A stretch of 64,000 nt of DNA from assembly GCF_024707525.1 (NCBI RefSeq), contig NZ_CP062231.1, positions 4,650,001-4,714,000 on the forward strand. The letters are read 5' to 3'. The DNA comes from Rhizobium sp. TH2 (lineage in GTDB: Bacteria > Pseudomonadota > Alphaproteobacteria > Rhizobiales > Rhizobiaceae). The position numbers and the translations under genes are program-made. Below the pieces are notes generated by a model that saw only the letters and a program-made list of their open reading frames with translations, made no database searches and was not told the origin of the DNA. Every line of letters begins with the position of its first letter. Position 1 is the first letter of the stretch. Below, piece by piece: positions 16,704 through 26,209 of the stretch.

Positions 16704-19031
16704 ATGCGGATCGTATGCATCGGCGGCGGACCGGCCGGCCTCTATTTCGGGCTCCTGATGAAGAAGCTCCATCCCGAACACGCCATCACCGTGGTCGAGC
16801 GCAACCGGCCCTATGACACGTTCGGCTGGGGCGTCGTCTTCTCCGACGCGACCATGGAGGCGATGAAGGTATGGGATCCGGAGAGCGCCACCGAGATCCA
16901 GGATGCCTTCAACCATTGGGATGACATCGAGGTCTGGTTCAAGGGCACGCGCCAGCGCACCTCCGGCCACGGCTTCGTCGGCATCGGCCGGAAGAAACTG
17001 CTCAACATCTTGCAGCGCCGATGCGAGGCGCTCGGCGTCGAACTGACATTCGAAACCGATGTGAACAGCGACCTGGAATACCCCGACGCCGACCTGATCA
17101 TCGCGTCTGATGGTTTCAACTCTAAGATCCGCAATCGCTATCCGGAGGTCTTCCAGCCCGATCTGATCACGCGGCCGAACCGCTATATCTGGCTCGGCAC
17201 CAACAAGCTCTACGATGCCTTCACCTTCGATTTCCGAAAGACGGATCACGGCTGGTTCCAGGCGCATATCTACAAGTTCGACGACCAGACCTCGACCTTC
17301 ATCGTCGAAACCACCGAGGACGCCTACGAGAAGCATGGCCTGGGGGATCTCGACCAGCAGGGCTCGATCGATTTCTGCCAGGACCTGTTCTCCGAAGTGC
17401 TCGATGGCGCCGAACTGATGACCAATGCGCGCCACATGCGCGGCTCGGCCTGGCTGAACTTCAACCGCCTGATCTGCGGCAAGTGGAGCCATTTCAATGG
17501 CCAGTCGCATGTCGTGCTGATGGGCGATGCGGCCCATACCGCGCATTTCGCCATCGGTTCGGGCACCAAGCTCGCGATCGATGACGCGATCGAACTCACC
17601 AACCAGTTCAACAGGCTCGGCCACGACAAGGACAAGATTCCCGCCGTCCTCGCGGCTTACGAAGAAATTCGCCGCGTCGATGTTGCGCGCATCCAGAATG
17701 CCGCGCGTAATGCCATGGAATGGTTCGAAGTGGTCGGTCGCCGCTATGCGGACACGCTGGAGCCCGAGCAGTTCATGTATTCCATGCTGACGCGTTCTCA
17801 GCGCATCAGCCACGAAAACCTGCGCCTGCGCGACGCGAACTGGCTGGAGGGCTACGAGCGCTGGTTCGCCAAAAAGGCCGGCATGGTTTCGACGACCAAT
17901 GACCGTTGCCTGCCGCCGATGTTCACACCCTATACGGTTCGTGGCGTCACGCTGCCCAACAGGATCGTCATGTCGCCGATGGCGATGTATTCGGCGAAGG
18001 ACGGCCTGATCGACGATTTCCATCTCGTTCATATCGGATCGCGTGCCATGGGCGGCGCAGGCCTCGTCTTCGGCGAGATGACTTGTGTTTCAGCAGACGG
18101 TCGCATCACGCCCGGCTGCCTCGGGCTTTGGAACGAAGAACAGGCCGATGCCTGGAGACGGCTGGTCGAATTCGTCCATTTCAACACGCCCGCGAAGGTT
18201 GGCATCCAGTTGGGCCATGCCGGCCGCAAGGGCTCGACGAAGCTCGCCTGGGAAGGCACGGACCAGCCACTCGATGAGGGCAACTGGCCCCTGATCTCGG
18301 CCTCGGCACTGCCCTATCTCAAGCATAGCCAGATGCCGAAGGCGATGGATCGCGCCGACCTCGACCGTGTCCTCACCGACCATATCAGGGCCGCCGAACT
18401 GGCCGTGACCACCGGCGCCGATTGGCTCGAACTGCATTGCGCCCACGGCTATCTGCTGTCGAGCTTCCTGTCGCCGCTCACCAATACGCGCACCGACGAA
18501 TATGGCGGCGACCATGCGGCACGCGCCCGTTACCCGCTCGAAGTTTTCCGGGCGATCCGCGCCGTCTGGCCGGAGGACAAGCCGATTTCCGTGCGCCTCT
18601 CCTGCCATGATTGGTTCGACGGCGGCAACACGCCCGAGGACGCAGCGATCTTCGCGGCGATGTTCAAGGAGGCAGGCGCCGACGTGATCGACTGCTCGTC
18701 CGGCCAGGTGTGGAAGGAAGAGACGCCGGTCTATGGCCGCCTGTTCCAGACCCCGTTCTCCGACAAGATCCGCAATGAAGTCGGCATCCCCACCATTGCC
18801 GTTGGTGCGATCTCCGAAGCGGACCACGCCAATTCCATCATCGCCGCCGGCCGCGCCGACCTCTGCGCCGTGGCGCGCCCGCATCTCGCCGATCCGGCCT
18901 GGACGCTGCACGAAGCGGCCAAGATCGGCATCAACACCATACCTTGGCCGAAGCAGTATTATGCCGGCAAGACGCAATACGAGACCAACCTCGCCCGCGA
19001 GAAGCAGGCGGCTGCGGCTGGAGCGAAATAG
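16704..19031 (+). CDS. 2-Aminobenzoyl-CoA monooxygenase/reductase-like fused flavoprotein
   Basis: A 775-residue fusion. Residues 1 to about 385 form an FAD monooxygenase (IVCIGGGPAGLYFGLLMKK at the N-terminus; GDAAHTAHFAIGSGTKLAIDDA flavin motif near 275). Residues from about 400 on form an old-yellow-enzyme reductase (FTPYTVRGVTLPNRIVMSPM, IQLGHAGRKGS, HCAHGYLLSSFLSPLTN). This architecture is known for 2-aminobenzoyl-CoA monooxygenase/reductase and the related salicylyl-CoA 5-hydroxylase. The former hydroxylates and reduces anthraniloyl-CoA, ending aromaticity. Nearby kynurenine-pathway and CoA-ligase genes favour anthraniloyl-CoA. AGAGGAAA precedes ATG 16704. First gene of a beta-oxidation-like operon. 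Confidence 0.87.
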   Translation: MRIVCIGGGPAGLYFGLLMKKLHPEHAITVVERNRPYDTFGWGVVFSDATMEAMKVWDPESATEIQDAFNHWDDIEVWFKGTRQRTSGHGFVGIGRKKLLNILQRRCEALGVELTFETDVNSDLEYPDADLIIASDGFNSKIRNRYPEVFQPDLITRPNRYIWLGTNKLYDAFTFDFRKTDHGWFQAHIYKFDDQTSTFIVETTEDAYEKHGLGDLDQQGSIDFCQDLFSEVLDGAELMTNARHMRGSAWLNFNRLICGKWSHFNGQSHVVLMGDAAHTAHFAIGSGTKLAIDDAIELTNQFNRLGHDKDKIPAVLAAYEEIRRVDVARIQNAARNAMEWFEVVGRRYADTLEPEQFMYSMLTRSQRISHENLRLRDANWLEGYERWFAKKAGMVSTTNDRCLPPMFTPYTVRGVTLPNRIVMSPMAMYSAKDGLIDDFHLVHIGSRAMGGAGLVFGEMTCVSADGRITPGCLGLWNEEQADAWRRLVEFVHFNTPAKVGIQLGHAGRKGSTKLAWEGTDQPLDEGNWPLISASALPYLKHSQMPKAMDRADLDRVLTDHIRAAELAVTTGADWLELHCAHGYLLSSFLSPLTNTRTDEYGGDHAARARYPLEVFRAIRAVWPEDKPISVRLSCHDWFDGGNTPEDAAIFAAMFKEAGADVIDCSSGQVWKEETPVYGRLFQTPFSDKIRNEVGIPTIAVGAISEADHANSIIAAGRADLCAVARPHLADPAWTLHEAAKIGINTIPWPKQYYAGKTQYETNLAREKQAAAAGAK

Positions 19032-19034
19032 GCG

Positions 19035-19820
19035 ATGGCAGGCATTCTAGGAGGTCATCACACGCTGGTCACCGGCGCCGGCAGCGGCATCGGGGCAGCA
19101 ATCGCACGCGCGCTTGCGGATGCCGGGGCAAAGGTGACACTCGCAGGCCGTCGCCGCGAGCCACTTGAAGCTCTGAGCCGGGAATTGCCAGACGGATCGA
19201 CCTTCATCGCCGACGGCTTCGATGTGACTGATGCCAAAGCGATCGCCTCCGGACTGGAGAAGGCTAGGGCCGCTTTCGGTCCCTTCAGCATTCTCGTCAA
19301 CAATGCCGGCGAGGCCTCGAGCGCGCTCTTCGAGAAAACTTCGCTCGAGATGTGGTCGCATATCATCTCGGTCGATCTCACCGGCGTCTTCAACGTGACG
19401 CAGGCCGTGCTTCCCGACCTCAAGGCGCGGGGCCGGGGCGCGCGGATCATCAATGTCGCCTCGACGGCGGGACTGACCGGTTACGCCTATGTCTCGGCCT
19501 ATGTCGCCGCCAAGCACGGCGTCGTGGGGCTGACGCGGTCTCTGGCACTGGAACTTGCGAAAAAGGGCGTGACCGTCAACGCGGTTTGCCCCGGTTTCAC
19601 CGACACGCCGATGGTCGCCCGCTCGATCGCCGAGATCGTCGCCAAGACCGGACGCAGCGAGGAGCAGGCAATGGCGGAATTCACCAAGCACAACCCTCAG
19701 GGCCGGCTGGTGAAGCCCGAGGAAGTGGCGAACACGGTCTTGTGGCTGGCGTCTCCCGATGCCGGCTCGATCAATGGACAGGCAATAGCGATTGCCGGTG
19801 GGGAGGTCATGACGGGATGA
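19035..19820 (+). CDS. Short-chain dehydrogenase/reductase (3-hydroxyacyl-type)
   Basis: A 261-residue classical SDR. The coenzyme motif TGAGSGIG, the NNAG motif, the catalytic Ser (NVAST) and YVAAK are all intact, and the C-terminal [10 protein letters not shown] and [12 protein letters not shown] segments are standard. It starts 3 bases after the fused flavoprotein gene. In this setting it probably oxidises or reduces an alicyclic 3-hydroxy/3-oxoacyl-CoA intermediate after ring dearomatisation. Its stop overlaps the next start (ATGA). Confidence 0.87.
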   Translation: MAGILGGHHTLVTGAGSGIGAAIARALADAGAKVTLAGRRREPLEALSRELPDGSTFIADGFDVTDAKAIASGLEKARAAFGPFSILVNNAGEASSALFEKTSLEMWSHIISVDLTGVFNVTQAVLPDLKARGRGARIINVASTAGLTGYAYVSAYVAAKHGVVGLTRSLALELAKKGVTVNAVCPGFTDTPMVARSIAEIVAKTGRSEEQAMAEFTKHNPQGRLVKPEEVANTVLWLASPDAGSINGQAIAIAGGEVMTG

Positions 19821-20668
19821 GCGACAATCAGGCTTCGATGAGCGGGCATCTCAAGCCCTTCCGCGATTACCAGGCCAGGAATTTCCTCTGGTCGGTGAGT
19901 GAGGATGGTCGCGTGGCGACGCTGACCCTCAATCGGCCCGACCGCAAAAATCCGCTGACCTTCGAGAGCTATGCCGAACTGCGCGACCTGTTTCGCGACC
20001 TGCAATATGCCTCGGATGTGCGTTCGGTCGTGCTGACCGGCGCCGGCGGCAATTTTTCCTCCGGCGGCGACGTGTTCGAGATCATCGAGCCGCTGACCCG
20101 CATGAAAATGCCGGATCTGCTGGCCTTCACCCGCATGACCGGCGACGCGGTCAAGGCGATGCGGAAATGCCCGCAACAGATCGTGGCTGCGATCGATGGC
20201 ATCTGCGTCGGCGCCGGCGCGATCCTCGCCATGGCGTCGGACCTGCGCCTTGCGACGCCCGAAGCGAAAACCGCCTTTCTTTTCACCCGCGTCGGCCTTG
20301 CAGGCGCGGACATGGGCGCGTGCGGCATCCTGCCCCGCATTATCGGCCAGGGCCGCGCCTCTGAACTGCTCTATACCGGCCGCAGCATGTCGGCCGAGGA
20401 GGGCGAGCGCTGGGGCTTCTTCAACGCGCTACATCCGGCAGCCGAACTCGACGCGGCCGCCCAGAATCTGGCGCGGTCGCTGGCCGACGGTCCCTGGTTC
20501 GCACATGGCATCACCAAAACCATGATGAACCAGGAATGGGCGATGGGCATCGACGAGATGATCGAATCCGAGGCCCAGGCCCAGGCGATCTGCATGGCCA
20601 CCGGCGATTTCCGCCGTGCCTTCGAGGCATTCGCCGCAAAAGAAAAGCCAGTATTCGAGGGCAACTGA
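19817..20668 (+). CDS. Enoyl-CoA hydratase/isomerase family protein
   Basis: A 283-residue crotonase-fold protein. Oxyanion-hole segments are visible ([16 protein letters not shown] and [38 protein letters not shown]). The first catalytic Glu region of true hydratases is replaced by [21 protein letters not shown], as in several aromatic-degradation members, so hydratase, isomerase or ring-hydrolase activity are all possible. Translation is coupled to the SDR upstream (ATGA at 19817-19820) and the acyl-CoA dehydrogenase downstream (TGATG at 20666-20670). Confidence 0.86.
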   Translation: MSDNQASMSGHLKPFRDYQARNFLWSVSEDGRVATLTLNRPDRKNPLTFESYAELRDLFRDLQYASDVRSVVLTGAGGNFSSGGDVFEIIEPLTRMKMPDLLAFTRMTGDAVKAMRKCPQQIVAAIDGICVGAGAILAMASDLRLATPEAKTAFLFTRVGLAGADMGACGILPRIIGQGRASELLYTGRSMSAEEGERWGFFNALHPAAELDAAAQNLARSLADGPWFAHGITKTMMNQEWAMGIDEMIESEAQAQAICMATGDFRRAFEAFAAKEKPVFEGN

Positions 20669-21837
20669 TGACCACGCTTGAAGGCCCGACCCGCGAACAT
20701 CTCGACTGGCCGTTCTTCGGCCCGGAACACCGCGTCGTGGCCGAGCGGCTCGATGCCTTCGAGCGCTCCGGTGCGCTTTCCGAGGTGGATCATCATGACG
20801 TCGACAAGGCGTGCCGCCATCTGGTGAAGATGCTCGGCGATGCCGGCCTTCTCGGCTTGGCGACCGGCCAGGCAGGACGCGAGGTGATCGATTCCCGTTC
20901 CGTGTGCCTGGCACGCGAGACCCTGGCCTGGCATGACGGGCTCGCGGATTTCGCCTTTGCGATGCAGGGATTGGGGACCGGCGCCATCGGTTTGTCGGGC
21001 TCCGAGGAACTGAAGGCCGCTGTCCTTCCCAAGGTCACGTCAGGCGACTGGGTGTCGGCCTTCGCGCTGTCCGAGAAGGAAGCCGGGTCCGATGTCGCGG
21101 CCATGGCCTGCGCGGCGCGGGCGGATGGCGACGCCTATGTGCTCGACGGCGAGAAGACCTGGATATCGAATGGCGGCATCGCCGATGTCTACACGGTCTT
21201 CGCCCGCACCGGCGAAGCGCCAGGCACGCGCGGTATTTCCGCCTTCGTGGTCTTTGCCGACGATCCCGGCTTTTCCATCACGGAACGCATCGAAGTGATC
21301 GCGCCGCATCCGCTGGCGACGATCCGTTTCGACAATTGCCGCATTCCCGCCTCCCGCCGCCTAGGCGCGCCTGGCGAAGGCTTCAAGATCGCGATGCGCA
21401 CGCTCGACATCTTCCGCGCCTCCGTAGCTGCTGCGGCGCTCGGTTTTGCCCGGCGCGCGCTCGACGAGGCACTGCTCCATGCCAGGACCCGCAAGATGTT
21501 CGGCGCAGCGCTTGGCGACCTGCAACTGACGCAGGCCGCTCTCGGCGACATGGCGACAGGCATCGATGCTGCGGCGTTGCTCACCTACCGCGCCGCATGG
21601 CGCCGCGACGTTCAGCAGCTGCCGACCACGAAGGAAGCCGCGATGGCCAAGATGACCGCGACCGAAACGGCGCAGGACGTCATCGATCGCGCGGTACAGC
21701 TCTTCGGCGGCCGTGGCGTAAGATCGGGCGAGATCACCGAGAAGCTTTACCGCGAAATCCGCGCGCTTCGCATCTACGAGGGTGCGACGGAAGTGCAGAA
21801 GCTGATCGTCGCCCGCGAACTCATGAAGGGTACGTGA
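20668..21837 (+). CDS. Acyl-CoA dehydrogenase
   Basis: A 389-residue FAD-dependent dehydrogenase with the standard three-domain layout. Signatures are [15 protein letters not shown], the [21 protein letters not shown] segment, [13 protein letters not shown] and the C-terminal [19 protein letters not shown]; the Glu of YEGATE is the usual catalytic base. It most likely introduces a double bond into the alicyclic or ring-opened CoA ester made by the upstream enzymes. The first 70 residues are longer and more variable than in short-chain dehydrogenases. The start overlaps the preceding stop by one base. Confidence 0.88.
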   Translation: MTTLEGPTREHLDWPFFGPEHRVVAERLDAFERSGALSEVDHHDVDKACRHLVKMLGDAGLLGLATGQAGREVIDSRSVCLARETLAWHDGLADFAFAMQGLGTGAIGLSGSEELKAAVLPKVTSGDWVSAFALSEKEAGSDVAAMACAARADGDAYVLDGEKTWISNGGIADVYTVFARTGEAPGTRGISAFVVFADDPGFSITERIEVIAPHPLATIRFDNCRIPASRRLGAPGEGFKIAMRTLDIFRASVAAAALGFARRALDEALLHARTRKMFGAALGDLQLTQAALGDMATGIDAAALLTYRAAWRRDVQQLPTTKEAAMAKMTATETAQDVIDRAVQLFGGRGVRSGEITEKLYREIRALRIYEGATEVQKLIVARELMKGT

Positions 21838-21840
21838 GCC

Positions 21841-22269
21841 ATGTTCACGAAGACCTTCCCTCTTCGTTTCGGCGACTGCGATCCGTCAGGCATCGCCTAC
21901 TATCCGTCCTATCTTCGCATCCTGGATGGGGCGATCGAGGATTTCTTTGCTTCGCTGGGCGCCACGCGCGACCGGATGATATCCGCGATGCGGATGGGCA
22001 CGCCGACGGTGACGCTCAACCTCGTCTTCGAGCGGCCGGGCCTTCAGGGCGACGAACTGACGATCGACATCCGCGTCGCTGGCCTGGGCCGATCCTCAGT
22101 GGATCTGGCGCATAGCGTCTCGGCGCGGGGCGCAACGCTCTTCAAGGCGACCCACCGGTTGGTGGCGACCTCGCTTGAAACCCACACATCCCTGGCCTGG
22201 CCGGACGACCTCCGGACCGCGCTCACCCAGCACCTGGAGAAGACCAATGCACACGATCCTGCAACCTGA
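21841..22269 (+). CDS. Hot-dog acyl-CoA thioesterase (4-hydroxybenzoyl-CoA thioesterase type)
   Basis: A 142-residue single hot-dog-domain protein with the family motif FGDCDPSGIAYYPSYLRILDGAIEDFF, where the Asp of CDPSGIAYYP is the usual catalytic residue. It may release CoA from a pathway end product or rescue CoA from dead-end aryl-CoA. It starts 3 bases after the acyl-CoA dehydrogenase and overlaps the RidA gene by 23 bases. A close paralogue lies at 24635 on the other strand. Confidence 0.85.
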   Translation: MFTKTFPLRFGDCDPSGIAYYPSYLRILDGAIEDFFASLGATRDRMISAMRMGTPTVTLNLVFERPGLQGDELTIDIRVAGLGRSSVDLAHSVSARGATLFKATHRLVATSLETHTSLAWPDDLRTALTQHLEKTNAHDPAT

Positions 22270-22645
22270 AGGCTGGGCACGGCCGGTCGGTTACGCCAAC
22301 GGTGTCGAGGCGCAGGGCCGGCTCATCTTCGTCGGTGGACAGATCGGCTGGAACGGCCAGTGCCAGTTCGAAACCGACGATTTCGTCGGCCAGGTCAGGC
22401 AGACGCTGGAGAACGTCGTCGCCGTCGTGCGCGCGGCGGGTGGCGAGGCACATCACATCACCACGATGACCTGGTATTTCATCAACAAGAAGGAATACCT
22501 CGCCAATCTCAAAGGCATCGGCCAGGCCTATCGCGAGGTTATCGGCAAGCACTTCCCGGCCATGGCGGCCATGCAGATCGTGGCGCTGGTCGAGGACCGG
22601 GCTAAGATCGAGATCCAGGCAACGGCCGTCATTCCGGAATCGTGA
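22247..22645 (+). CDS. RidA/YjgF-family protein (probable enamine/imine deaminase)
   Basis: A 132-residue RidA-fold protein. The typical N-terminus (ILQPEGWARPVGYANGVEAQGRLIFVGGQIGWN) and C-terminus are present. RidA proteins hydrolyse reactive enamines and imines to ketones and ammonia. In an anthraniloyl-CoA pathway this fits well, because reduction of the 2-amino ring gives an enamine-type CoA ester whose nitrogen must be removed. The canonical RidA Arg near residue 105 is not evident: the region reads MQIVALVEDRAKIEIQATAV, with Arg in VEDRAK. This is therefore a divergent subfamily and the exact activity is uncertain. Confidence 0.82.
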   Translation: MHTILQPEGWARPVGYANGVEAQGRLIFVGGQIGWNGQCQFETDDFVGQVRQTLENVVAVVRAAGGEAHHITTMTWYFINKKEYLANLKGIGQAYREVIGKHFPAMAAMQIVALVEDRAKIEIQATAVIPES

Positions 22646-22647
22646 CG

Positions 22648-24633
22648 ATGACTGCGACCAAAGCTGCCGACGAACTGGATTTCTCGGCCTGCGTTTCAGG
22701 GCGCGTCCTGGATGGCGTACTTGTTGTCACGATCGACAATCCGCCGGTGAATGCAGCATCGGCAGCCATGCGCACCGGCCTGGCGGCTGGCATCTCGCAC
22801 GCCAATGACAGCGCGGAGATCGAAAGTGTCATCCTCACCGGCGCGGGGAGGATATTTGTCGGCGGTGCCGATCTTACAGAGTTCGGCAAGCCGCCGGTCG
22901 ACCCCATCCTGCCTGACGTCTGCCAGTTGATTGAGGACTCGGGCAAGCCCGTCATCGCCGCACTCAACGGCGCGGCGCTCGGCGGCGGGCTCGAAGTCGC
23001 GCTCGCCTGCCACTACCGGATTGCCGCGGCGACGGCGAGCATGGCCTTTCCGGAGGTCAAGCTTGGCCTCGTGCCCGGCGCTGGCGGTACGCAACGGCTC
23101 CCGCGCCTGACGGGCATCCCCGTTGCCATCGACCTGATCGGCAGCGGCCGCAGCCTGAAAGCAAACGAAGCGCGATCGGCGGGCATCGTGGACGAGGTTG
23201 CCGATGGCGATCTTATTGCGCGGGCGCTTGCCATTGCAACCGAAAGCGAGGCTAGGTTCCGCAAGACGGGCGACCTTTCCGTGCCGGCGGCACCCGCCGA
23301 TGGAATCGAGACGGCATCGAAAAAGATCATCACCAAGGCGCGTGGTCAGATCGCGCCCGGCGTGGCGGTGGGCCTTGTTGCTGCTGCGCAGACGATGACG
23401 CTGGAGGATGGGTTGGCGGAGGAACGGTCCGCCTTCCTGCGCCTCAAGGACTCGCCCCAGGCGGCGGCGCTCCGCCATGTCTTCTTTGCCGAGCGCGAGG
23501 CGGCGAAGGTTGCGGGCCTCGAGAGCGTCTCGCCCCGCGCGGTCAAGGCCATCGGCATCGTCGGCGCGGGCCTGATGGGCTCGGGCATTGCCGTTGCCGC
23601 GCTGGACGCCGGATACCGCGTCATCGGCATCGAGCAGGATGACGAGGCGGTCCGCAGGGGTCGCGAGCGGATCGCAGGCATGCTGGGGCGAAATGTCAAA
23701 TCCGGCCGCCTTGACGAGGCCGGGCTTGCGGATCGCCTGTCGCGACTGACAGTGGAAGGCACACTTGGCGCATTGGGGGACGCCGACCTCGTGATCGAGG
23801 CGGTGTTTGACGACCTCGACGTCAAGATGGAATTGTTCCGGAAACTCGACGGCGTGGTCCGGCCGGACGCCATCCTTGCTACCAATACATCCTACCTCGA
23901 TCCGGACGAGATCGCGGCCGCGACAGACTCTCCCGAACGGGTGCTCGGTCTGCACTTCTTTTCGCCGGCCAACATCATGCGACTTGTCGAGGTGGTCCGC
24001 TGCGCCAGGACGGAACCTGATGTCCTCGCCACAGGCTTTGCCGTCGCGAAGAAGATGCGGAAACTGCCTATCCTCTCCGGGGTCACCGAAGGCTTCATCG
24101 GCAACCGGATCTTCTCGGCCTATCGTCGGGAAGCCGAGTTCCTCGTCGAGGACGGCGCAGAACCGCAGGACATCGATGCCGCCATGGAAGACTTCGGATT
24201 CGCCATGGGACCGTTTTCGGTGTTCGACCTCGCCGGCCTCGAAATCGCCTGGGCACGGCGCAAACGCCAGGCGGCGACCCGCGATCCCTCGGAGCGCTAT
24301 GTCGATATCGCGGACCGGCTTTGCGAGGTGGGCCGCTTCGGCCAGAAATCCGGCAAGGGCTGGTACAGCTATGCCGACGGCAAGAAATCCGTCGATCGGG
24401 ATGTGACCGCCATCATTGCCGCCTCTCGCGCGGCAAAGTCGATCACGCCACGCCATTTCGATAAAGCCGAGATCATCAGCCGCCTGCTCGTCGCAATGTC
24501 GGCGGAGGGCGAGAGGCTGCTGGATGAAAGGATCGCCGCCAGACCCGGCGATATCGATCTCGTCCTGATCAACGGCTACGGGTTCCCCGCCCACAAGGGC
24601 GGGCCGATGTTCATGAGGGACCCGGAAGCCTGA
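22648..24633 (+). CDS. FadJ-like bifunctional enoyl-CoA hydratase/3-hydroxyacyl-CoA dehydrogenase
   Basis: About 661 residues. The N-terminal 190 residues are a crotonase domain with intact [12 protein letters not shown] and [20 protein letters not shown], including the catalytic Glu. From about residue 300 comes the NAD-binding [21 protein letters not shown], then [16 protein letters not shown] with the catalytic His and a C-terminal pair of dehydrogenase domains ([16 protein letters not shown]). It performs hydration and NAD-dependent oxidation of ring-opened CoA esters. ATG 22648 fits the upstream GGAA better than the overlapping GTG at 22642. It is the last gene of the operon. No thiolase is seen nearby. 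Confidence 0.87.
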   Translation: MTATKAADELDFSACVSGRVLDGVLVVTIDNPPVNAASAAMRTGLAAGISHANDSAEIESVILTGAGRIFVGGADLTEFGKPPVDPILPDVCQLIEDSGKPVIAALNGAALGGGLEVALACHYRIAAATASMAFPEVKLGLVPGAGGTQRLPRLTGIPVAIDLIGSGRSLKANEARSAGIVDEVADGDLIARALAIATESEARFRKTGDLSVPAAPADGIETASKKIITKARGQIAPGVAVGLVAAAQTMTLEDGLAEERSAFLRLKDSPQAAALRHVFFAEREAAKVAGLESVSPRAVKAIGIVGAGLMGSGIAVAALDAGYRVIGIEQDDEAVRRGRERIAGMLGRNVKSGRLDEAGLADRLSRLTVEGTLGALGDADLVIEAVFDDLDVKMELFRKLDGVVRPDAILATNTSYLDPDEIAAATDSPERVLGLHFFSPANIMRLVEVVRCARTEPDVLATGFAVAKKMRKLPILSGVTEGFIGNRIFSAYRREAEFLVEDGAEPQDIDAAMEDFGFAMGPFSVFDLAGLEIAWARRKRQAATRDPSERYVDIADRLCEVGRFGQKSGKGWYSYADGKKSVDRDVTAIIAASRAAKSITPRHFDKAEIISRLLVAMSAEGERLLDERIAARPGDIDLVLINGYGFPAHKGGPMFMRDPEA

Positions 24634-24634
24634 G

Positions 24635-25054
24635 TTACGCCGGCACGGCCAGGAAGCTTTCAAGCTTCGCCTTGACGGGATCGGGCCAGGCCATCGAGGT
24701 GTGTTCGTCGAGCCGGCTCGCCGCCAGGACTTGATGGCCCGACCAGCGTTGCTGCTCGCCGCAGCGCACGATGTGCTCGATCGTCATCGACGAACGCCCG
24801 ACGCGCGTGACCGTGAGTTCGAACGTCAGCCTCTCGCCAAAAAACGATGGCTTTGAAAAGTCGCATGTGAGGTGGACGGTGGGTGTGCCCCAGCGTTCCT
24901 TCCAGATGATCTCGTGCCAGGGATAGCCCATCCAGGTCCAGAATTCCTCGATGACGCCATTGAGGAGATTGAGATAGGAAGGATAATAAGCGGTCCCCGA
25001 AATGTCGCAGTCGCCGAAATTGAGCATGCGGTCGGTCGAAAAGCAGGCGGGCAT
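24635..25054 (-). CDS. Hot-dog acyl-CoA thioesterase (second copy)
   Basis: A 139-residue 4HBT-type thioesterase with the motif FGDCDISGTAYYPSYLNLLNGVIEEF, clearly paralogous to the protein at 21841. ATG 25054 is preceded by AGGATC; the start at 25093 would add an unconserved tail. It follows the formamidase-like gene on the minus strand and ends one base from the convergent FadJ-like gene. It may release anthranilate or another aryl acid from CoA, or protect the CoA pool. Substrate unknown. Confidence 0.84.
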   Translation of the reverse strand: MPACFSTDRMLNFGDCDISGTAYYPSYLNLLNGVIEEFWTWMGYPWHEIIWKERWGTPTVHLTCDFSKPSFFGERLTFELTVTRVGRSSMTIEHIVRCGEQQRWSGHQVLAASRLDEHTSMAWPDPVKAKLESFLAVPA

Positions 25055-25147
25055 CGTGTGCTGATCCTGACGTGTTTGAAGCGATAGCAGCAACTAACAT
25101 ATCTAGCGGGTGCGAGTCATCGCCTTCCACGACGCTTCGAGCAGCAT

Positions 25148-25978
25148 TCACGCGCCCAACAGCGTTTGCGTCAACGGATGACCCGGGTCGGCAAGGCCAT
25201 CAATGACATTGAAATGGTGCCGGTCAGGCTCGACCACCGCGCTGGTCGTCGCGCCCAGACCGGTCCAGATGTTGGCGAGAAGCGCGTTCTGGCGCAGGAA
25301 TTCAGCACGCTCGCTCCCGCCGGCCCAGCAGGTGATACGGGCGCCATCCATCGGCCTGAGCAATGCCGGGCTTTCGGCCAGCGCCTCGGCCTCGTCGATG
25401 CGGAGCGTTTCCTTCATGCCTGTGTTCATCAGCGGCCTCAGGTCATGGATCCCGGAAATCGACACGACATTGCGGACGCGCGCCGAGACGGCGGGGGCGA
25501 GTGGCGCGGTCTGGGACACCATCCGGCTGACCAGATGACCGCCGGCGGAGTGCCCGGTCAACATGACAGGCCCTTCGACCAGTTCGGCAGCCTTGCCGAT
25601 AGCAGCACCGACCTCGCCGACGATTTCACCGATCCGGACATCCGGGCAGAGTGTGTAGGACGGCATCGCCACGGCATAGCCATGCTCCACCGCTCCGCCC
25701 GCAAGATGGGACCAGTAGCTGTTGTCGAGCGCCATCCAGTAGCCGCCATGGACGAAGACCACGAGGCCCCTCGGCGTGCCTTCAGGCATGAAAAGGTCGA
25801 GCTGGTTGCGAGGCCGAGGACCATAGACGATGCCGAACTTCGCCCGGCCGAGCCCTGCAAGCCTGTCGCGGAACCCCTTGGCAGGCGCCACCCAGGCATC
25901 CGGCCAGCGATCGCCGCCCGCAATGTTGTCACTGTTGGTGTAGGCGTCATCCCAGTTGATGATTTTGCGCGGCAGCAT
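25148..25978 (-). CDS. Alpha/beta hydrolase, probable kynurenine formamidase
   Basis: A 276-residue alpha/beta hydrolase. It has the oxyanion motif HGGYW (residues 77-81) found in animal- and yeast-type arylformamidases, the nucleophile elbow GHSAGG (Ser 144) and a C-terminal His in DRHHFNVIDGL. Arylformamidase converts N-formylkynurenine to kynurenine. Tryptophan 2,3-dioxygenase and kynureninase genes nearby strongly support that role; the usual bacterial KynB is an unrelated metal enzyme, which I do not see here. It is divergent from the CoA-ligase/dioxygenase operon and upstream of the thioesterase gene. Confidence 0.78.
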   Translation of the reverse strand: MLPRKIINWDDAYTNSDNIAGGDRWPDAWVAPAKGFRDRLAGLGRAKFGIVYGPRPRNQLDLFMPEGTPRGLVVFVHGGYWMALDNSYWSHLAGGAVEHGYAVAMPSYTLCPDVRIGEIVGEVGAAIGKAAELVEGPVMLTGHSAGGHLVSRMVSQTAPLAPAVSARVRNVVSISGIHDLRPLMNTGMKETLRIDEAEALAESPALLRPMDGARITCWAGGSERAEFLRQNALLANIWTGLGATTSAVVEPDRHHFNVIDGLADPGHPLTQTLLGA

Positions 25979-26061
25979 CCGACATCCTCCCCGATGGCCT
26001 GACTAATTGTTCCCAGCAAAGCCCATCCGTAGCACCCGCGTCAATGCATCTGCGGCAAGAA

Positions 26062-26077
26062 ACTTTATGCTTGAAAT
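26062..26077. promoter_or_regulatory. Shared operator-like palindrome, site 6 (ACTTTAT-GC-TTGAAAT), degenerate
   Basis: The weakest member of the family. It lies in the 231-base divergent region between the formamidase-like gene and the aryl-CoA ligase gene, 84 bases from the former's start. The rest of that gap shows no gene. Confidence 0.35.
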
Positions 26078-26209
26078 AATTTTGGGCTGGTGCGATGCTT
26101 GAGCCTACCAGCGATGGGAGGTCTCGCTGGTACGGGATGGCAATTGCATCTGCTCTTGCAGTCCTGAGCTTAGATCGGCCGGCCCGCAAACATCCAGGAA
26201 ACGCTAGAC

